Shown here piece after piece: positions 7,691-16,066 of a DNA stretch of 64,000 nucleotides. The stretch spans positions 50,001 through 114,000 of the forward strand of contig NZ_AP018907.1 of assembly GCF_003966715.1 (NCBI RefSeq). Direction: 5' to 3'. How positions within the stretch are numbered: the first letter of the stretch is position 1; every line of letters begins with the position of its first letter. Source of the DNA: Blastochloris tepida. Lineage in GTDB: Bacteria > Pseudomonadota > Alphaproteobacteria > Rhizobiales > Xanthobacteraceae. Both the position numbers and the translations under genes were made by a program. The notes under the pieces are model-generated. The model ran no database searches. It was not told the DNA's origin and saw only the letters and a list, made by a program, of their open reading frames with translations.

Positions 7691-9622
7691 GTGGGTGATC
7701 TGATCGGATCGGTCGTCGATTCGGAACTCTATTACATTCCCCAGCCGGAATTCGGCCGGGTGCGCAGCCTCAACGGTGCCCGCGAGGACGTGGTCGCGCT
7801 CTATGCCGACATGGCGCGGCTGAATGCGCTCTACATGATCGCGCGGGCGGGCTCCGGCCATATCGGCTCCTCCTTCTCCGCGCTCGACATTCTCAGCCGG
7901 CTCTACATCGCCGAGATGGCCGGCGACGACCTGTTCTTCTCATCCAAGGGCCACGACGCGCCGGGGCTCTACGCCGTGCTGATCGGGCTCGGCCGCCTGC
8001 CTGAGGACAAACTGCATGTGCTGCGGCGGCTCAACGGCCTGCCCGGCCATCCGGACGTGTCGATCGACGGGCTCGCCACCAACACCGGCTCGCTCGGCAT
8101 GGGCATCTCCAAGGCCAAGGGCATGCTGATGGCCGACCAGCTTGCCGGCCGGCGCCGCCGCATCTTCGTGATGACCGGCGACGGCGAGCTGCAGGAAGGC
8201 CAGATCTGGGAATCGCTGTTGTCGGTGCCCAAGGCGATCGCCGGCCGGCTGACGGTGGTGGTCGACCACAACAAGTTCCAGTCGGACTTCTCGGTCGAGC
8301 GCACCTCCAGCCTCGGCGATCTCGTGGCCAAGTTCGCCGCCTTCGGCTGGCACGTGGTGCGCGCCGACGGCCACGACCCGCAGGCGCTGGCAAAGACCTT
8401 CGCCGAGCTGTCCGCCATCGACGACAAGCCCAAGGTGTTCATCGCCGACACGGTGAAGGGCAAGGGCGTGTCCTTCATGGAGGGCACCTCGATCGATTCC
8501 GACGTCGAGATGTTCCGCTACCATTCCGGGGCGCCGAAGGCCGACGAGTACCGGCGGGCGGTCGAGGAGATCGAGGCGCGGCTGTCGCGCCTCGCCGCCG
8601 CGGCCGGGGCCGGCGCCATCGCGGTGCGCCGCACCGACCGGCCGGCGGTGGTGCCGATGCCGGCCGAGAGCGTGCGGCTGTTTCCCGCCTATACCGAGGC
8701 GCTATTGGCCGCCGCCGGCCGCCATCCCGAACTGATCGCGCTCGATGCCGACCTCAGCCTCGACATGGGCCTTCTGCCGTTCAAGGAGAAGTATCCCGAG
8801 CGCTTCGTCGAATGCGGCATCGCCGAGCAGGACATGGTGAGCCGGGCCGGCGGCATGGCGCTGGCCGGCGCGCTGCCGGTGGTCCACTCGTTCTCGTGCT
8901 TCCTGTCGACGCGGCCGAACGAGCAGATCTTCAACAACGCCACCGAGCGCACCCGCATCGTCTATGTCGGCGGCCTGTCGGGCGTGCTGCCGGCCGGGCC
9001 CGGCCATTCGCACCAGAGCGTGCGCGAAATCTCGGCCGTCGGCGGCATCCCCAATCTGGTGATGGCCGAGCCGTGCTGCCCGGAGGAGGTGGGGCCGCTG
9101 CTCGACTGGTGCCTCGCCTATGACGGACCGAGCTTCCTGCGGCTCGCCTCCATCCCCTTCGTCACCGCGGCGAAGCTGCCGGCCGGCTATGTGCCGAAGC
9201 TCGGCACCGGCGTGACGCTGCGCAGCGGCGCTGAGGCGGCGATCGTCACCTCAGGGCTGGTCGGGGTGGCGCAGGCGCTGGCCGCGGCCGAGCTTTTGGC
9301 AGGCGCCGGCCGCTCGGTCGGCGTCGTCCATCTGCCGTGGCTCAACCGGGTGGATGCCGACTGGATCGCCGGCCTCGCCGCCGAGGTGCCGGCGCTGATC
9401 ACCCTCGACAATCATTTCCGGGCGGGCGGCCAGGGGCAGTATGTGCTGGCGGCGCTGGCCGCCGCCAATGTGGCGCGCATGCCGCGCTGCCTGCAGATCG
9501 GGCTGGAGGACGTGCCGCCCTGCGGCCGCAATGACGAGGTGCTGCGCGAGATCGGGCTCGATGCCGCGGGGCTGGCCGCGCGCATCGGCCGCTTCCTCGA
9601 CGGGGCGCAGGCGCCCCGATGA
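7691..9622 (+). CDS. Transketolase-family enzyme of the glycan locus
   Basis: A TPP-dependent C2-ketol transferase by family. The 643-residue chain carries both halves: SGHIGSS (55-61), SSKGHDAP (84-91), GDGELQEG (163-170) and DHNKFQ (192-197) in the TPP domain, then the pyrimidine-binding domain with ECGIAEQD near 377, and a transketolase C domain. GTG at 7691 follows GAGGAG by 7 bases. It overlaps the next gene by ATGA, so the two are translationally coupled. Its place between a cytidylyltransferase and a NeuB-like synthase suggests it builds or rearranges a sugar for glycan synthesis, not the pentose phosphate pathway; that role is inference. Confidence 0.85.
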   Translation: MGDLIGSVVDSELYYIPQPEFGRVRSLNGAREDVVALYADMARLNALYMIARAGSGHIGSSFSALDILSRLYIAEMAGDDLFFSSKGHDAPGLYAVLIGLGRLPEDKLHVLRRLNGLPGHPDVSIDGLATNTGSLGMGISKAKGMLMADQLAGRRRRIFVMTGDGELQEGQIWESLLSVPKAIAGRLTVVVDHNKFQSDFSVERTSSLGDLVAKFAAFGWHVVRADGHDPQALAKTFAELSAIDDKPKVFIADTVKGKGVSFMEGTSIDSDVEMFRYHSGAPKADEYRRAVEEIEARLSRLAAAAGAGAIAVRRTDRPAVVPMPAESVRLFPAYTEALLAAAGRHPELIALDADLSLDMGLLPFKEKYPERFVECGIAEQDMVSRAGGMALAGALPVVHSFSCFLSTRPNEQIFNNATERTRIVYVGGLSGVLPAGPGHSHQSVREISAVGGIPNLVMAEPCCPEEVGPLLDWCLAYDGPSFLRLASIPFVTAAKLPAGYVPKLGTGVTLRSGAEAAIVTSGLVGVAQALAAAELLAGAGRSVGVVHLPWLNRVDADWIAGLAAEVPALITLDNHFRAGGQGQYVLAALAAANVARMPRCLQIGLEDVPPCGRNDEVLREIGLDAAGLAARIGRFLDGAQAPR

Positions 9623-11304
9623 GCCTCGACCTGCGCACCCTGCTGCGGTCCTCGCCCAAGGCGCTGCTGGCGCGGCTGGTGCGCCTCAATGTGCTGGCGC
9701 GTACCGGCCTGCACCAGGATCTGCGCCCGCTCCTCGCCACCGATGCGCCGGCGTGGCAGGCGGCGCTCGACGCGGCCCGCAATGGCCGAAAGGTGGTGAT
9801 TGCCACCAACAATGGCGGGCAGTTCGGCCTGTCGGCGATCGACCGGCTCTTGGCGGTGGCGCTGACGCTGCGCGGCGCCAGCGTGCATACCGTGCTGTGC
9901 GACCGGGCGCTGCCGGCCTGCATGATGTGCGAACTCAATCTGCAGCCCGATCCGGCGCGGTTCGCCGCCAGCGGGCCGTCGCGCCTGCTGTGCGGCTATT
10001 GCCACGGCCCGGCGGCGGCGGCGCAGCACAGGCTTGGACTCGCGGCCGAGCGGCTGGGGGATTTCATCACGCCGGAGGATCGTGTCGAGGCCGAGCGCAT
10101 CGCCGGGGCCCTCGACCTCGACGCGCTGCGCAACTGGACCTGGGACGGCCTGCCGCTGGGCGAGCACGCCTATGCCGGCACGCTGCGCTATTTCGCCCGC
10201 GGCACGCTGGAGGATGAGCCGCAGGGGCTGGCGGTGGCGCGCCGCTACCTCGCCGCGGCGGTGATGACGGCCCGGGCCTATCGCCGCCTGTTCGAGCGGC
10301 TGAAGCCCGAGGTGGTGGTTGCCCATCACGGCATCTATTCGCCGCAGGGGGTGGTGGCGGCGGTAGCGCGCGCCGCAGGCATCCGGGTGGTGACGTGGAA
10401 CCCGGCCTATCGCCGGCACTGCTTCATCTTCAGCCACGACGACACCTATCACCACACGCTGATGACCGAGTCGGTGGCGCGCTGGGCCGACACGCCACTC
10501 ACCGAGGCGCAGCGGACGGGGATCATCGACTATCTGCTGAGCCGCCGCGAAGGCCGCGAGGACTGGATCCGCTTCCACAAGGATCCCGACTATGCCACGC
10601 GGGCGCGGCTCGCCGAGCTAGGCCTGGCGCCGGACAAGCCGCTGGTGGTGGCCTTCACCAACGTGTTCTGGGACGCCCAGCTCCACTATCCCACCAACGC
10701 CTTCGCCAGCCAGATCGACTGGCTCGCCGCCACCATCGAAGTCTTCGCCGGCCGGCCGGACCTGCAGCTCGTCATCCGCGTCCATCCGGCCGAGGTGTCG
10801 GGCAGCCCGGCCTCGCGCCAGCGCGCCGCCGACGAGATCGCCAAGCGCTTCCCGGTGCTGCCGGCCAATGTGGCGATCGTGCCGCCGGAGAGCCCGCTGT
10901 CGTCCTACCAGCTCGCCGACCTCGCCAATGCGGTGCTGATCTATGCCACCAAGATGGGGGTGGAGCTGACCGCCATGGGCATTCCGGTGGTGGCGGCCGG
11001 CGAGGCGTGGGTGCGCAACAAGGGCATCACTGAGGACGTAACGTCACCCGAGCACTACCGGGCGATCCTCGCCCGGCTGCCGTTCGACCGGGTGGACGAG
11101 CCGGCCCGGCGCGAGCGCGCGCTGCGCTATGCCCATCATTTCTTCTTCCGCCGCATGATCCCGCTCGCCTTCGTCATGCCCGAGCATGGGCCGCGCCGCT
11201 TCACCGTGGCCGCGCGCACGCTCGACCAACTGCGCCCGGGCGGCGATGCCGGGCTTGAGACCATTTGCCGGGGGATTCTGGCGGGTGCGCCCTTCGAGGC
11301 TTGA
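9619..11304 (+). CDS. Capsule-type GT-B-like protein with cysteine cluster
   Basis: A 561-residue protein that resembles capsular polysaccharide biosynthesis proteins of GT-B architecture. Features visible: VVIATNNGGQFG near 59-70; a cysteine set C94-x6-C101-x2-C104 followed by C125-x2-C128; VVAHHGIYSPQG near 233; WNPAYRRHCF; a LVIRVHPAEVSG block near 375; and VLIYATKMGVELTAMGIPVV near 435, which matches the nucleotide-sugar end of KpsC/KpsS-like enzymes. The cysteines could bind zinc or an iron-sulfur cluster. It starts inside the stop of the transketolase gene (ATGA), so coupling is likely. Donor and acceptor cannot be told. Confidence 0.65.
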   Translation: MSLDLRTLLRSSPKALLARLVRLNVLARTGLHQDLRPLLATDAPAWQAALDAARNGRKVVIATNNGGQFGLSAIDRLLAVALTLRGASVHTVLCDRALPACMMCELNLQPDPARFAASGPSRLLCGYCHGPAAAAQHRLGLAAERLGDFITPEDRVEAERIAGALDLDALRNWTWDGLPLGEHAYAGTLRYFARGTLEDEPQGLAVARRYLAAAVMTARAYRRLFERLKPEVVVAHHGIYSPQGVVAAVARAAGIRVVTWNPAYRRHCFIFSHDDTYHHTLMTESVARWADTPLTEAQRTGIIDYLLSRREGREDWIRFHKDPDYATRARLAELGLAPDKPLVVAFTNVFWDAQLHYPTNAFASQIDWLAATIEVFAGRPDLQLVIRVHPAEVSGSPASRQRAADEIAKRFPVLPANVAIVPPESPLSSYQLADLANAVLIYATKMGVELTAMGIPVVAAGEAWVRNKGITEDVTSPEHYRAILARLPFDRVDEPARRERALRYAHHFFFRRMIPLAFVMPEHGPRRFTVAARTLDQLRPGGDAGLETICRGILAGAPFEA

Positions 11305-11362
11305 ACAAGCCGGACTAGGCTTCTATCAGCACCGGCATCGGCCGGGGCAGGGAGGACAACCG

Positions 11363-12436
11363 TTGCAACGGGTTTTTGTTTTTGGCGACAAGAAGGTGAC
11401 GGACGACAGCCCGTCCTTCGTCATTGCCGAGGTGGGCCACAACCACCAGGGCAATCTGGAGCGGTGCAAGGCCATCTTCCACGCTGCGGCCGAGGCGGGT
11501 GCGGACGCCGTCAAGATCCAGAAGCGCGACAACCGCACGCTGTTCACCCGCGAGATGTACGATTCTCATTACGACAGTGAGAACGCCTACGGGCCGACCT
11601 ACGGCACCCATCGCGAGTTCCTGGAGTTCGATGCGGCGCAGTATCGCGAGCTCAAGGTCTATTGCGACAAGCTCGGCATCCAGTTCTTCTCGACCGCGTT
11701 CGACGATGCCTCGGCCGACTTCCTCGCCGAGCTCGACATGCCGGGCTACAAGATCGCCTCGGGCGACCTGACCAACACGCCGCTGCTGAAGAAGGTCGCG
11801 GCCTTCGGCAAGCCGATCATCGTCTCGACCGGCGGCGCGACGATGGACGACGTCCAGCGCGCCTATGACGCGATCATGCCGATCAATCCGAACCTGTGCA
11901 TCATGCAATGCACCTCGGGGTATCCGCCGCCGCACGAGGAGCTCAACCTGCGGGTGATCGAGACCTTCCGGCGCGCCTTCCCGGACATCATCATCGGCTT
12001 CTCGTCGCACGATTCCGGCATCGCCATGCCGCTGATCGGCTACATGCTGGGGGCGCGGGTGTTCGAGAAGCACTTCACCCTCAACCGTGCCTGGAAGGGC
12101 ACCGATCAGGCGTTCTCGCTGGAGCCCGCCGGCCTCAAGCGCGTGGTGCGCGACCTCGATCGCGCCCGCATCGCGCTCGGCGACGGCAACAAGTGCCCGT
12201 ATCCGTCCGAGACCGGGCCGCTCAACAAGATGGTCAAGCGCGTGGTGGCGGCGCGCGAGCTGCCGGCCGGCACCGTGCTCGCCGCCGACGATCTCGCCTT
12301 CCGCATCCCGGTAAGCGCCAAGATCACCGCGGCGGCGCTGCGGCCGTTCGAGGCCGAGCGGCTGGTCGGCCACCGGCTCAATCGCAGCGTGTCGGCCGAG
12401 GAGATCGTGACGCTGGCCGATGTCGGGATCGGTTAG
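11363..12436 (+). CDS. NeuB-family ulosonate synthase, divergent subgroup
   Basis: The family condenses phosphoenolpyruvate with an aldose (ManNAc and relatives) to make a nonulosonic acid. In the 357-residue protein, EVGHNHQG (23-30), KIASGDL (130-136), FSSHDSG (213-219) and EKHFTLN (235-241) mark the NeuB TIM barrel; a SAF antifreeze-like domain fills about 290-357. Where PseI-type enzymes read GGPDAAFSLEP, this one has WKGTDQAFSLEP (244-255), so the substrate may differ from both NeuNAc and Pse precursors. A TTG at 11363 is the start: GGAGG lies 7 bases before it and no better start fits. It follows the capsule-type gene by 58 bases and precedes the SDR by 3. Confidence 0.85.
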   Translation: MQRVFVFGDKKVTDDSPSFVIAEVGHNHQGNLERCKAIFHAAAEAGADAVKIQKRDNRTLFTREMYDSHYDSENAYGPTYGTHREFLEFDAAQYRELKVYCDKLGIQFFSTAFDDASADFLAELDMPGYKIASGDLTNTPLLKKVAAFGKPIIVSTGGATMDDVQRAYDAIMPINPNLCIMQCTSGYPPPHEELNLRVIETFRRAFPDIIIGFSSHDSGIAMPLIGYMLGARVFEKHFTLNRAWKGTDQAFSLEPAGLKRVVRDLDRARIALGDGNKCPYPSETGPLNKMVKRVVAARELPAGTVLAADDLAFRIPVSAKITAAALRPFEAERLVGHRLNRSVSAEEIVTLADVGIG

Positions 12437-12439
12437 GCG

Positions 12440-13255
12440 ATGACGTCGCCCTTCGACATCCAGGGCCGGGTGATCGTGGTCACCGGCGGGCTGGGGCAGC
12501 TCGGTCGCCGGTTCGCCACGGCCCTGCTCGCCGGCGGCGCCCGCGTGGCGCTGATCGACCAGAGCGTGCCGGCCGATCTCTCGCTCGGCGGCGCGGTGCC
12601 GGCAGCGCTGCAGGACAATCTCCTGTGCCTCGCCAGCGACGTCACCTCGCGGGAGGCGCTGGAGGCGGCGCTGGCCGCGATCGAGCAGCGCTGGGAGGCG
12701 CCGTTCGGCCTGATCAACAATGCGGCGATCGACTCGCCGCCCAACGCGCCGGCCACCGAGAACGGCCCGTTCGAGACCTATCCGGAAGCGTCGTTCGACC
12801 GGATCATGGACGTCAACGTCAAGGGCGTGGTGCTGTGCTGCCAGGTGTTCGGCGGCCGCATGGCGGCGCTCGGCCGCGGCTCGGTCATCAATATCGGCTC
12901 GATCTATGGCGTGGTGTCGCCGGATCAGGCGCTCTACCAGTACCGGCGCGACGACGGCGAGGTGTTCTTCAAGCCGGTGGCCTATTCGGTGTCGAAGTCG
13001 GCGCTCTACAATCTCACGCGCTATCTCGCGGTGTATTGGGGGGCGCAGAAGGTGCGGGTCAACACGCTGACCTTCGCCGGCGTGTTCAACCGCCAGGATC
13101 CGCGCTTCCTGGAGCGCTATCTGCCCAAGGTGCCGCTCGGCCGCATGGCAGAGCCCGACGATTATGTCGGCCCGATCATCTTTCTCCTGTCGGATGCCGC
13201 CCGCTACATGACCGGCGCCAACCTCGTGGTCGATGGCGGCTTCACCGCGATGTAG
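12440..13255 (+). CDS. SDR family oxidoreductase (PtmA-like)
   Basis: A 271-residue classical short-chain dehydrogenase. TGGLGQLG (15-22) is the NAD(P) loop, NNAA is at 93-96, the catalytic Ser sits in NIGSIYG (about 154), and YSVSK gives Tyr182 and Lys186. Within the family these reduce or oxidise a sugar carbonyl. SDRs beside neuB and neuA homologues occur in flagellin-glycan loci, for example PtmA in Campylobacter; sequence-level equivalence is not shown here. It starts 3 bases after the synthase stop, so it is in the same operon. The sugar substrate is unknown. Confidence 0.8.
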   Translation: MTSPFDIQGRVIVVTGGLGQLGRRFATALLAGGARVALIDQSVPADLSLGGAVPAALQDNLLCLASDVTSREALEAALAAIEQRWEAPFGLINNAAIDSPPNAPATENGPFETYPEASFDRIMDVNVKGVVLCCQVFGGRMAALGRGSVINIGSIYGVVSPDQALYQYRRDDGEVFFKPVAYSVSKSALYNLTRYLAVYWGAQKVRVNTLTFAGVFNRQDPRFLERYLPKVPLGRMAEPDDYVGPIIFLLSDAARYMTGANLVVDGGFTAM

Positions 13256-13296
13256 TGCCCAGTCCGGCTGATCAACCGGATTTGGTGTGACGCAGG

Positions 13297-14769
13297 ATGG
13301 ACCCGATGACCCTCATTCCCGACTTCGTGCCCAACCGCATCGGCGGCATCGAGCCGCCGCGCGGCGGGCTGGCCGCGATCGACGTCGTCAACCCGCACGA
13401 TGCCCGGGTGCTCGCCGCCATTCCGCGCTCGGGCACGGCTGAGATCGACGCTGCGGTGGCGGCGGCGCGGGCGGCGCAGCCGGGCTGGGCGGCAACGCCC
13501 GCCGTGCAGCGCGGCGAGGTGCTCCACCGCATCGCCAACCTGATCGAGGCGCGGAAGGACGACCTCGCCCGCATCGTCGCGCTGGAGGCCGGCAAGCGCC
13601 TGCCGGACGCGCTGGGCGAGGCCGGCGCCGCCATCCAGTGTGCGCGCTTCTTCGCGGGCGAAGGCCAGCGGCTGTTCGGCCGCACCACCACCAGCGGCAT
13701 GGCGCTGCGCTGGGCGATGACGGTGCGCCGTCCGTGCGGGGTGGCCGGGCTGATCATCGCCGCCAACACGCCGGCCCCCAATTTCGCCTGGAAGGTGTTC
13801 CCGGCGCTGATCTGCGGCAATGGCGTGGTGCTGAAGACCGCCGAGGACACGCCGGTCTCGTCGTGGTTCCTGGCGCGGCTGTGCGAGGAGGCAGGGCTGC
13901 CCGCGGGCGTGCTCAATGTCGTGCACGGGCTCGGCGCCGAGGCCGGCCAGGCGCTGGTGGAGCATCCGGGCGTCGACGTGCTGAGCTTCACCGGCTCGAC
14001 GCGGGTCGGGCGGATGATCGCCGAGGTCGCCGGGCGGCAGCTCAAGAAGGTGTCGCTTGAACTCGGCGGCAAGAACCCGCTGGTGGTGTGCGACGATGCC
14101 GACCTCGACAACGCGGTGCGCTGGGCTCTGCTCGCGGCCTTCTCCAATGCCGGCCAGCGCTGCGCCGCGGCGAGCCGCATCATCGTGTTCGACAGCGTGT
14201 TCGAGGCGTTCGCCGCCAAACTGGTGGCGGCGGCGCGCGGCCTCAAGCTCGGCGTCGCGCCCGATTGCGACCTCGGCCCGGTGATCAATGCCCGCCAGCT
14301 TGCCAACATGCTGGCCGCCATCGACCGCGCCCGCGCCGAGGGTGCCGAAATCCTGTGCGGCGGCGCACGGGCCACGGCGCCGGGGCTCGCCGACGGCTTC
14401 TATCTGCAGCCGACGGTGATCTCGGGCCTCGCCCCGGAGGCCGAGATGTCGTGCACCGAGCTGTTCGGGCCGATCACCTGCCTCTATCGCGCCGCCGGCT
14501 TCGAGGCGGCGGTCGAGCTTGCCAACAACACGCCCTACGGCCTCACCGCGGCGATCCACACACGCGATATCGACCGGGCGCTGGCCTTCGCCAGCCGGGT
14601 GCGCAGCGGCGTCGCGGTGATCAATGGCGGCACCCACGGCTCGGAGCCGCACATGCCGTTCGGCGGGGTGAAGGCGTCGGGCAATGGCACGCGCGAGCCG
14701 GGCACCGAGGCGCTTGACGTCTATTCGGACTTGCAGGACGTCTATCTCAACGCCCAAATGCCGCGATAG
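13297..14769 (+). CDS. Aldehyde dehydrogenase family protein
   Basis: NAD(P)-dependent oxidation of an aldehyde to an acid is the family reaction. The 490-residue chain has FTGSTRVG (231-238), the general base Glu255 in LELGGKN, and the catalytic Cys289 in NAGQRC, followed by FGPITCLYR and MPFGGVKASGNG. All catalytic residues are therefore intact. Its length matches the superfamily. It lies 41 bases after the SDR and looks like the last gene of the ulosonate module, since palindromic repeats follow. In this context it may oxidise a sugar aldehyde or a small aldehyde released by the transketolase; this is speculation. Confidence 0.85.
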   Translation: MDPMTLIPDFVPNRIGGIEPPRGGLAAIDVVNPHDARVLAAIPRSGTAEIDAAVAAARAAQPGWAATPAVQRGEVLHRIANLIEARKDDLARIVALEAGKRLPDALGEAGAAIQCARFFAGEGQRLFGRTTTSGMALRWAMTVRRPCGVAGLIIAANTPAPNFAWKVFPALICGNGVVLKTAEDTPVSSWFLARLCEEAGLPAGVLNVVHGLGAEAGQALVEHPGVDVLSFTGSTRVGRMIAEVAGRQLKKVSLELGGKNPLVVCDDADLDNAVRWALLAAFSNAGQRCAAASRIIVFDSVFEAFAAKLVAAARGLKLGVAPDCDLGPVINARQLANMLAAIDRARAEGAEILCGGARATAPGLADGFYLQPTVISGLAPEAEMSCTELFGPITCLYRAAGFEAAVELANNTPYGLTAAIHTRDIDRALAFASRVRSGVAVINGGTHGSEPHMPFGGVKASGNGTREPGTEALDVYSDLQDVYLNAQMPR

Positions 14770-14802
14770 CGGATCCCCGCAAGTTGCCGGCTCGACCCCA
14801 TT

Positions 14803-14841
14803 GATACGGTTTCCGGCCGATCAGGCCGGAGAACCGTATTC
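14803..14841. repeat. GATACGGTT palindrome, possible terminator
   Basis: GATACGGTTTCCGGCC and GGCCGGAGAACCGTATT form a long stem around GATCA, 33 bases after the aldehyde dehydrogenase stop. A near-relative at 49431-49470 closes two convergent genes, and partial relatives are at 17971-18000 and 54088-54104. There is no T-run, so termination is only a suggestion. Confidence 0.6.
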
Positions 14842-14874
14842 CGATCGCCGAAAATCCCGTTATCGAACAGGGGA

Positions 14875-14922
14875 TTTTCGGCGAGACCGTTTCCGGTATC
14901 CCGAAGGGATCAACCGGAAACC
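14875..14922 (+). repeat. 48-bp hairpin repeat directly before a start codon, copy 2
   Basis: Almost identical to 6842-6889 and in the same orientation. Its tail GGATAAGGA provides the purine-rich ribosome-binding site for the TTG start at 14940. Confidence 0.75.
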
Positions 14923-14939
14923 GGATAAGGATTGACGTC

Positions 14940-16025
14940 TTGCGCGTTCTCTTTCTGTTTTGGGGTCGGCGCGGCGCGATGAGCCAGCATCTGCTGGATA
15001 TCGGCGCAGCGGCGCGCGAGCTGCCGGGGTTGGAGGTGCACTTCTCGGTCTCCACCGGCTGCGAGCAGTTCCAGGAGATCGCCGCCACCGGGCTGCCGCT
15101 GTTCGCCGTCGACACTTTCTCCGGCCCGCTGTCGCTCATGGGCCGCACGCTGATGCTGCCGGGCCTGCGGCGCCGGCTCGCCCGCTACATCCGGGAGAAC
15201 CGGATCGAGCGGGTGGTGGTCGCCATGTCCCACGTGTGGGGGCCGCTGGTGGCCTCGGCGGTGCGCGATGCCGGCGCGAAACTCACGGTGGTGGTGCACG
15301 ACGCCGAGGGCCATCCGGGCGATCCCACCGGGGTGGTCGCGCGTTGGCTGCTGCGGGAGGCGCGGCAGGCCGATCTGGTGGTGACCTGGAGCCGCCACGT
15401 CGCCGAGCGGCTGGCCGCCACCACGCCGATTCCGCGCGAGCGCATCCGGCCGCTGTTCCACCCGCTGCTGAACTATGCTGCCGACGGCCCGGCCGCCGCG
15501 GCGCGCGGCGCGGGGCCCTGCCAGTTCCTGTTCTTCGGCCGGCTGCTTGCCTACAAGGGGCTGGCGGTGCTGGCGGCGGCGGCGGAGATGCTGCGGGCCT
15601 GGGGCGTGCCGTTCCGGCTCGCGGTGGTGGGCGACGGCGATCTCGGCCCGCTGGCGGACCGGCTGGCCGCGGCCGGCGCCGAGGTCGAGAACCGCTGGGT
15701 GGCCTCGGGCGAGATCGCCGGCCTGCTCGCCCGCCACGACGTGCTGGTGCTGCCCTATCTGGAGGCCAGCCAATCGGGCGTGGTGCCGGCGGCCTGGGCG
15801 GTCGGCTGCCCGGTCATTGCCAGCCGGGTCAGCGGACTGGCGGAGCAGGTGACGGACGGGGTGAACGGGCTCCTGGTGCCGCCGGGCGACGCCGCGGCGC
15901 TGGCCCAGGCCATGCGGCGGCTGTGCGAGGATGCGGACCTGCGCCGCCGGCTCGCCGACGGCGTGGCGGCGACGCGCGACAGCCTGAGCGTGCGGTCCTA
16001 TCTGCGGGCGCTGCTGGAGATGTGA
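14940..16025 (+). CDS. Glycosyltransferase family 4 protein
   Basis: A retaining GT-B glycosyltransferase by family, transferring a sugar from a nucleotide donor in surface glycan synthesis. The 361 residues show a Rossmann N-half (RVLFLFWGRRGAM) and a C-half with FFGRLLAYKGLAVL near 200 and the acidic donor motif EASQSGVVPAAWAVGCPVI near 275, typical of GT4. The TTG at 14940 is preceded by AAGGA from the repeat tail; no ATG or GTG gives a better N-terminus. Last plus-strand gene of the glycan locus, ending 22 bases from the convergent asnB-type gene. Donor and acceptor unknown. Confidence 0.85.
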   Translation: MRVLFLFWGRRGAMSQHLLDIGAAARELPGLEVHFSVSTGCEQFQEIAATGLPLFAVDTFSGPLSLMGRTLMLPGLRRRLARYIRENRIERVVVAMSHVWGPLVASAVRDAGAKLTVVVHDAEGHPGDPTGVVARWLLREARQADLVVTWSRHVAERLAATTPIPRERIRPLFHPLLNYAADGPAAAARGAGPCQFLFFGRLLAYKGLAVLAAAAEMLRAWGVPFRLAVVGDGDLGPLADRLAAAGAEVENRWVASGEIAGLLARHDVLVLPYLEASQSGVVPAAWAVGCPVIASRVSGLAEQVTDGVNGLLVPPGDAAALAQAMRRLCEDADLRRRLADGVAATRDSLSVRSYLRALLEM

Positions 16026-16035
16026 GCCGCCGGGG

Positions 16036-16066
16036 GTGGCGGGTGGATCACATCCACCGCCGCCGC
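16036..16066. terminator. Bidirectional hairpin between convergent glycan operons
   Basis: GGTGGAT pairs with ATCCACC around a three-base loop, extended by GTGGCG with CGCCAC after a two-base bulge. It spans the gap and the last codons of the asnB-type gene. No T-run is present, so strength is uncertain. Confidence 0.45.

Noticed and set aside
13204..14757. A 517-codon open frame opposite the aldehyde dehydrogenase gene
   Set aside because: The plus strand has all catalytic ALDH residues; the opposite frame has only low-complexity Arg/His/Gly-rich sequence.
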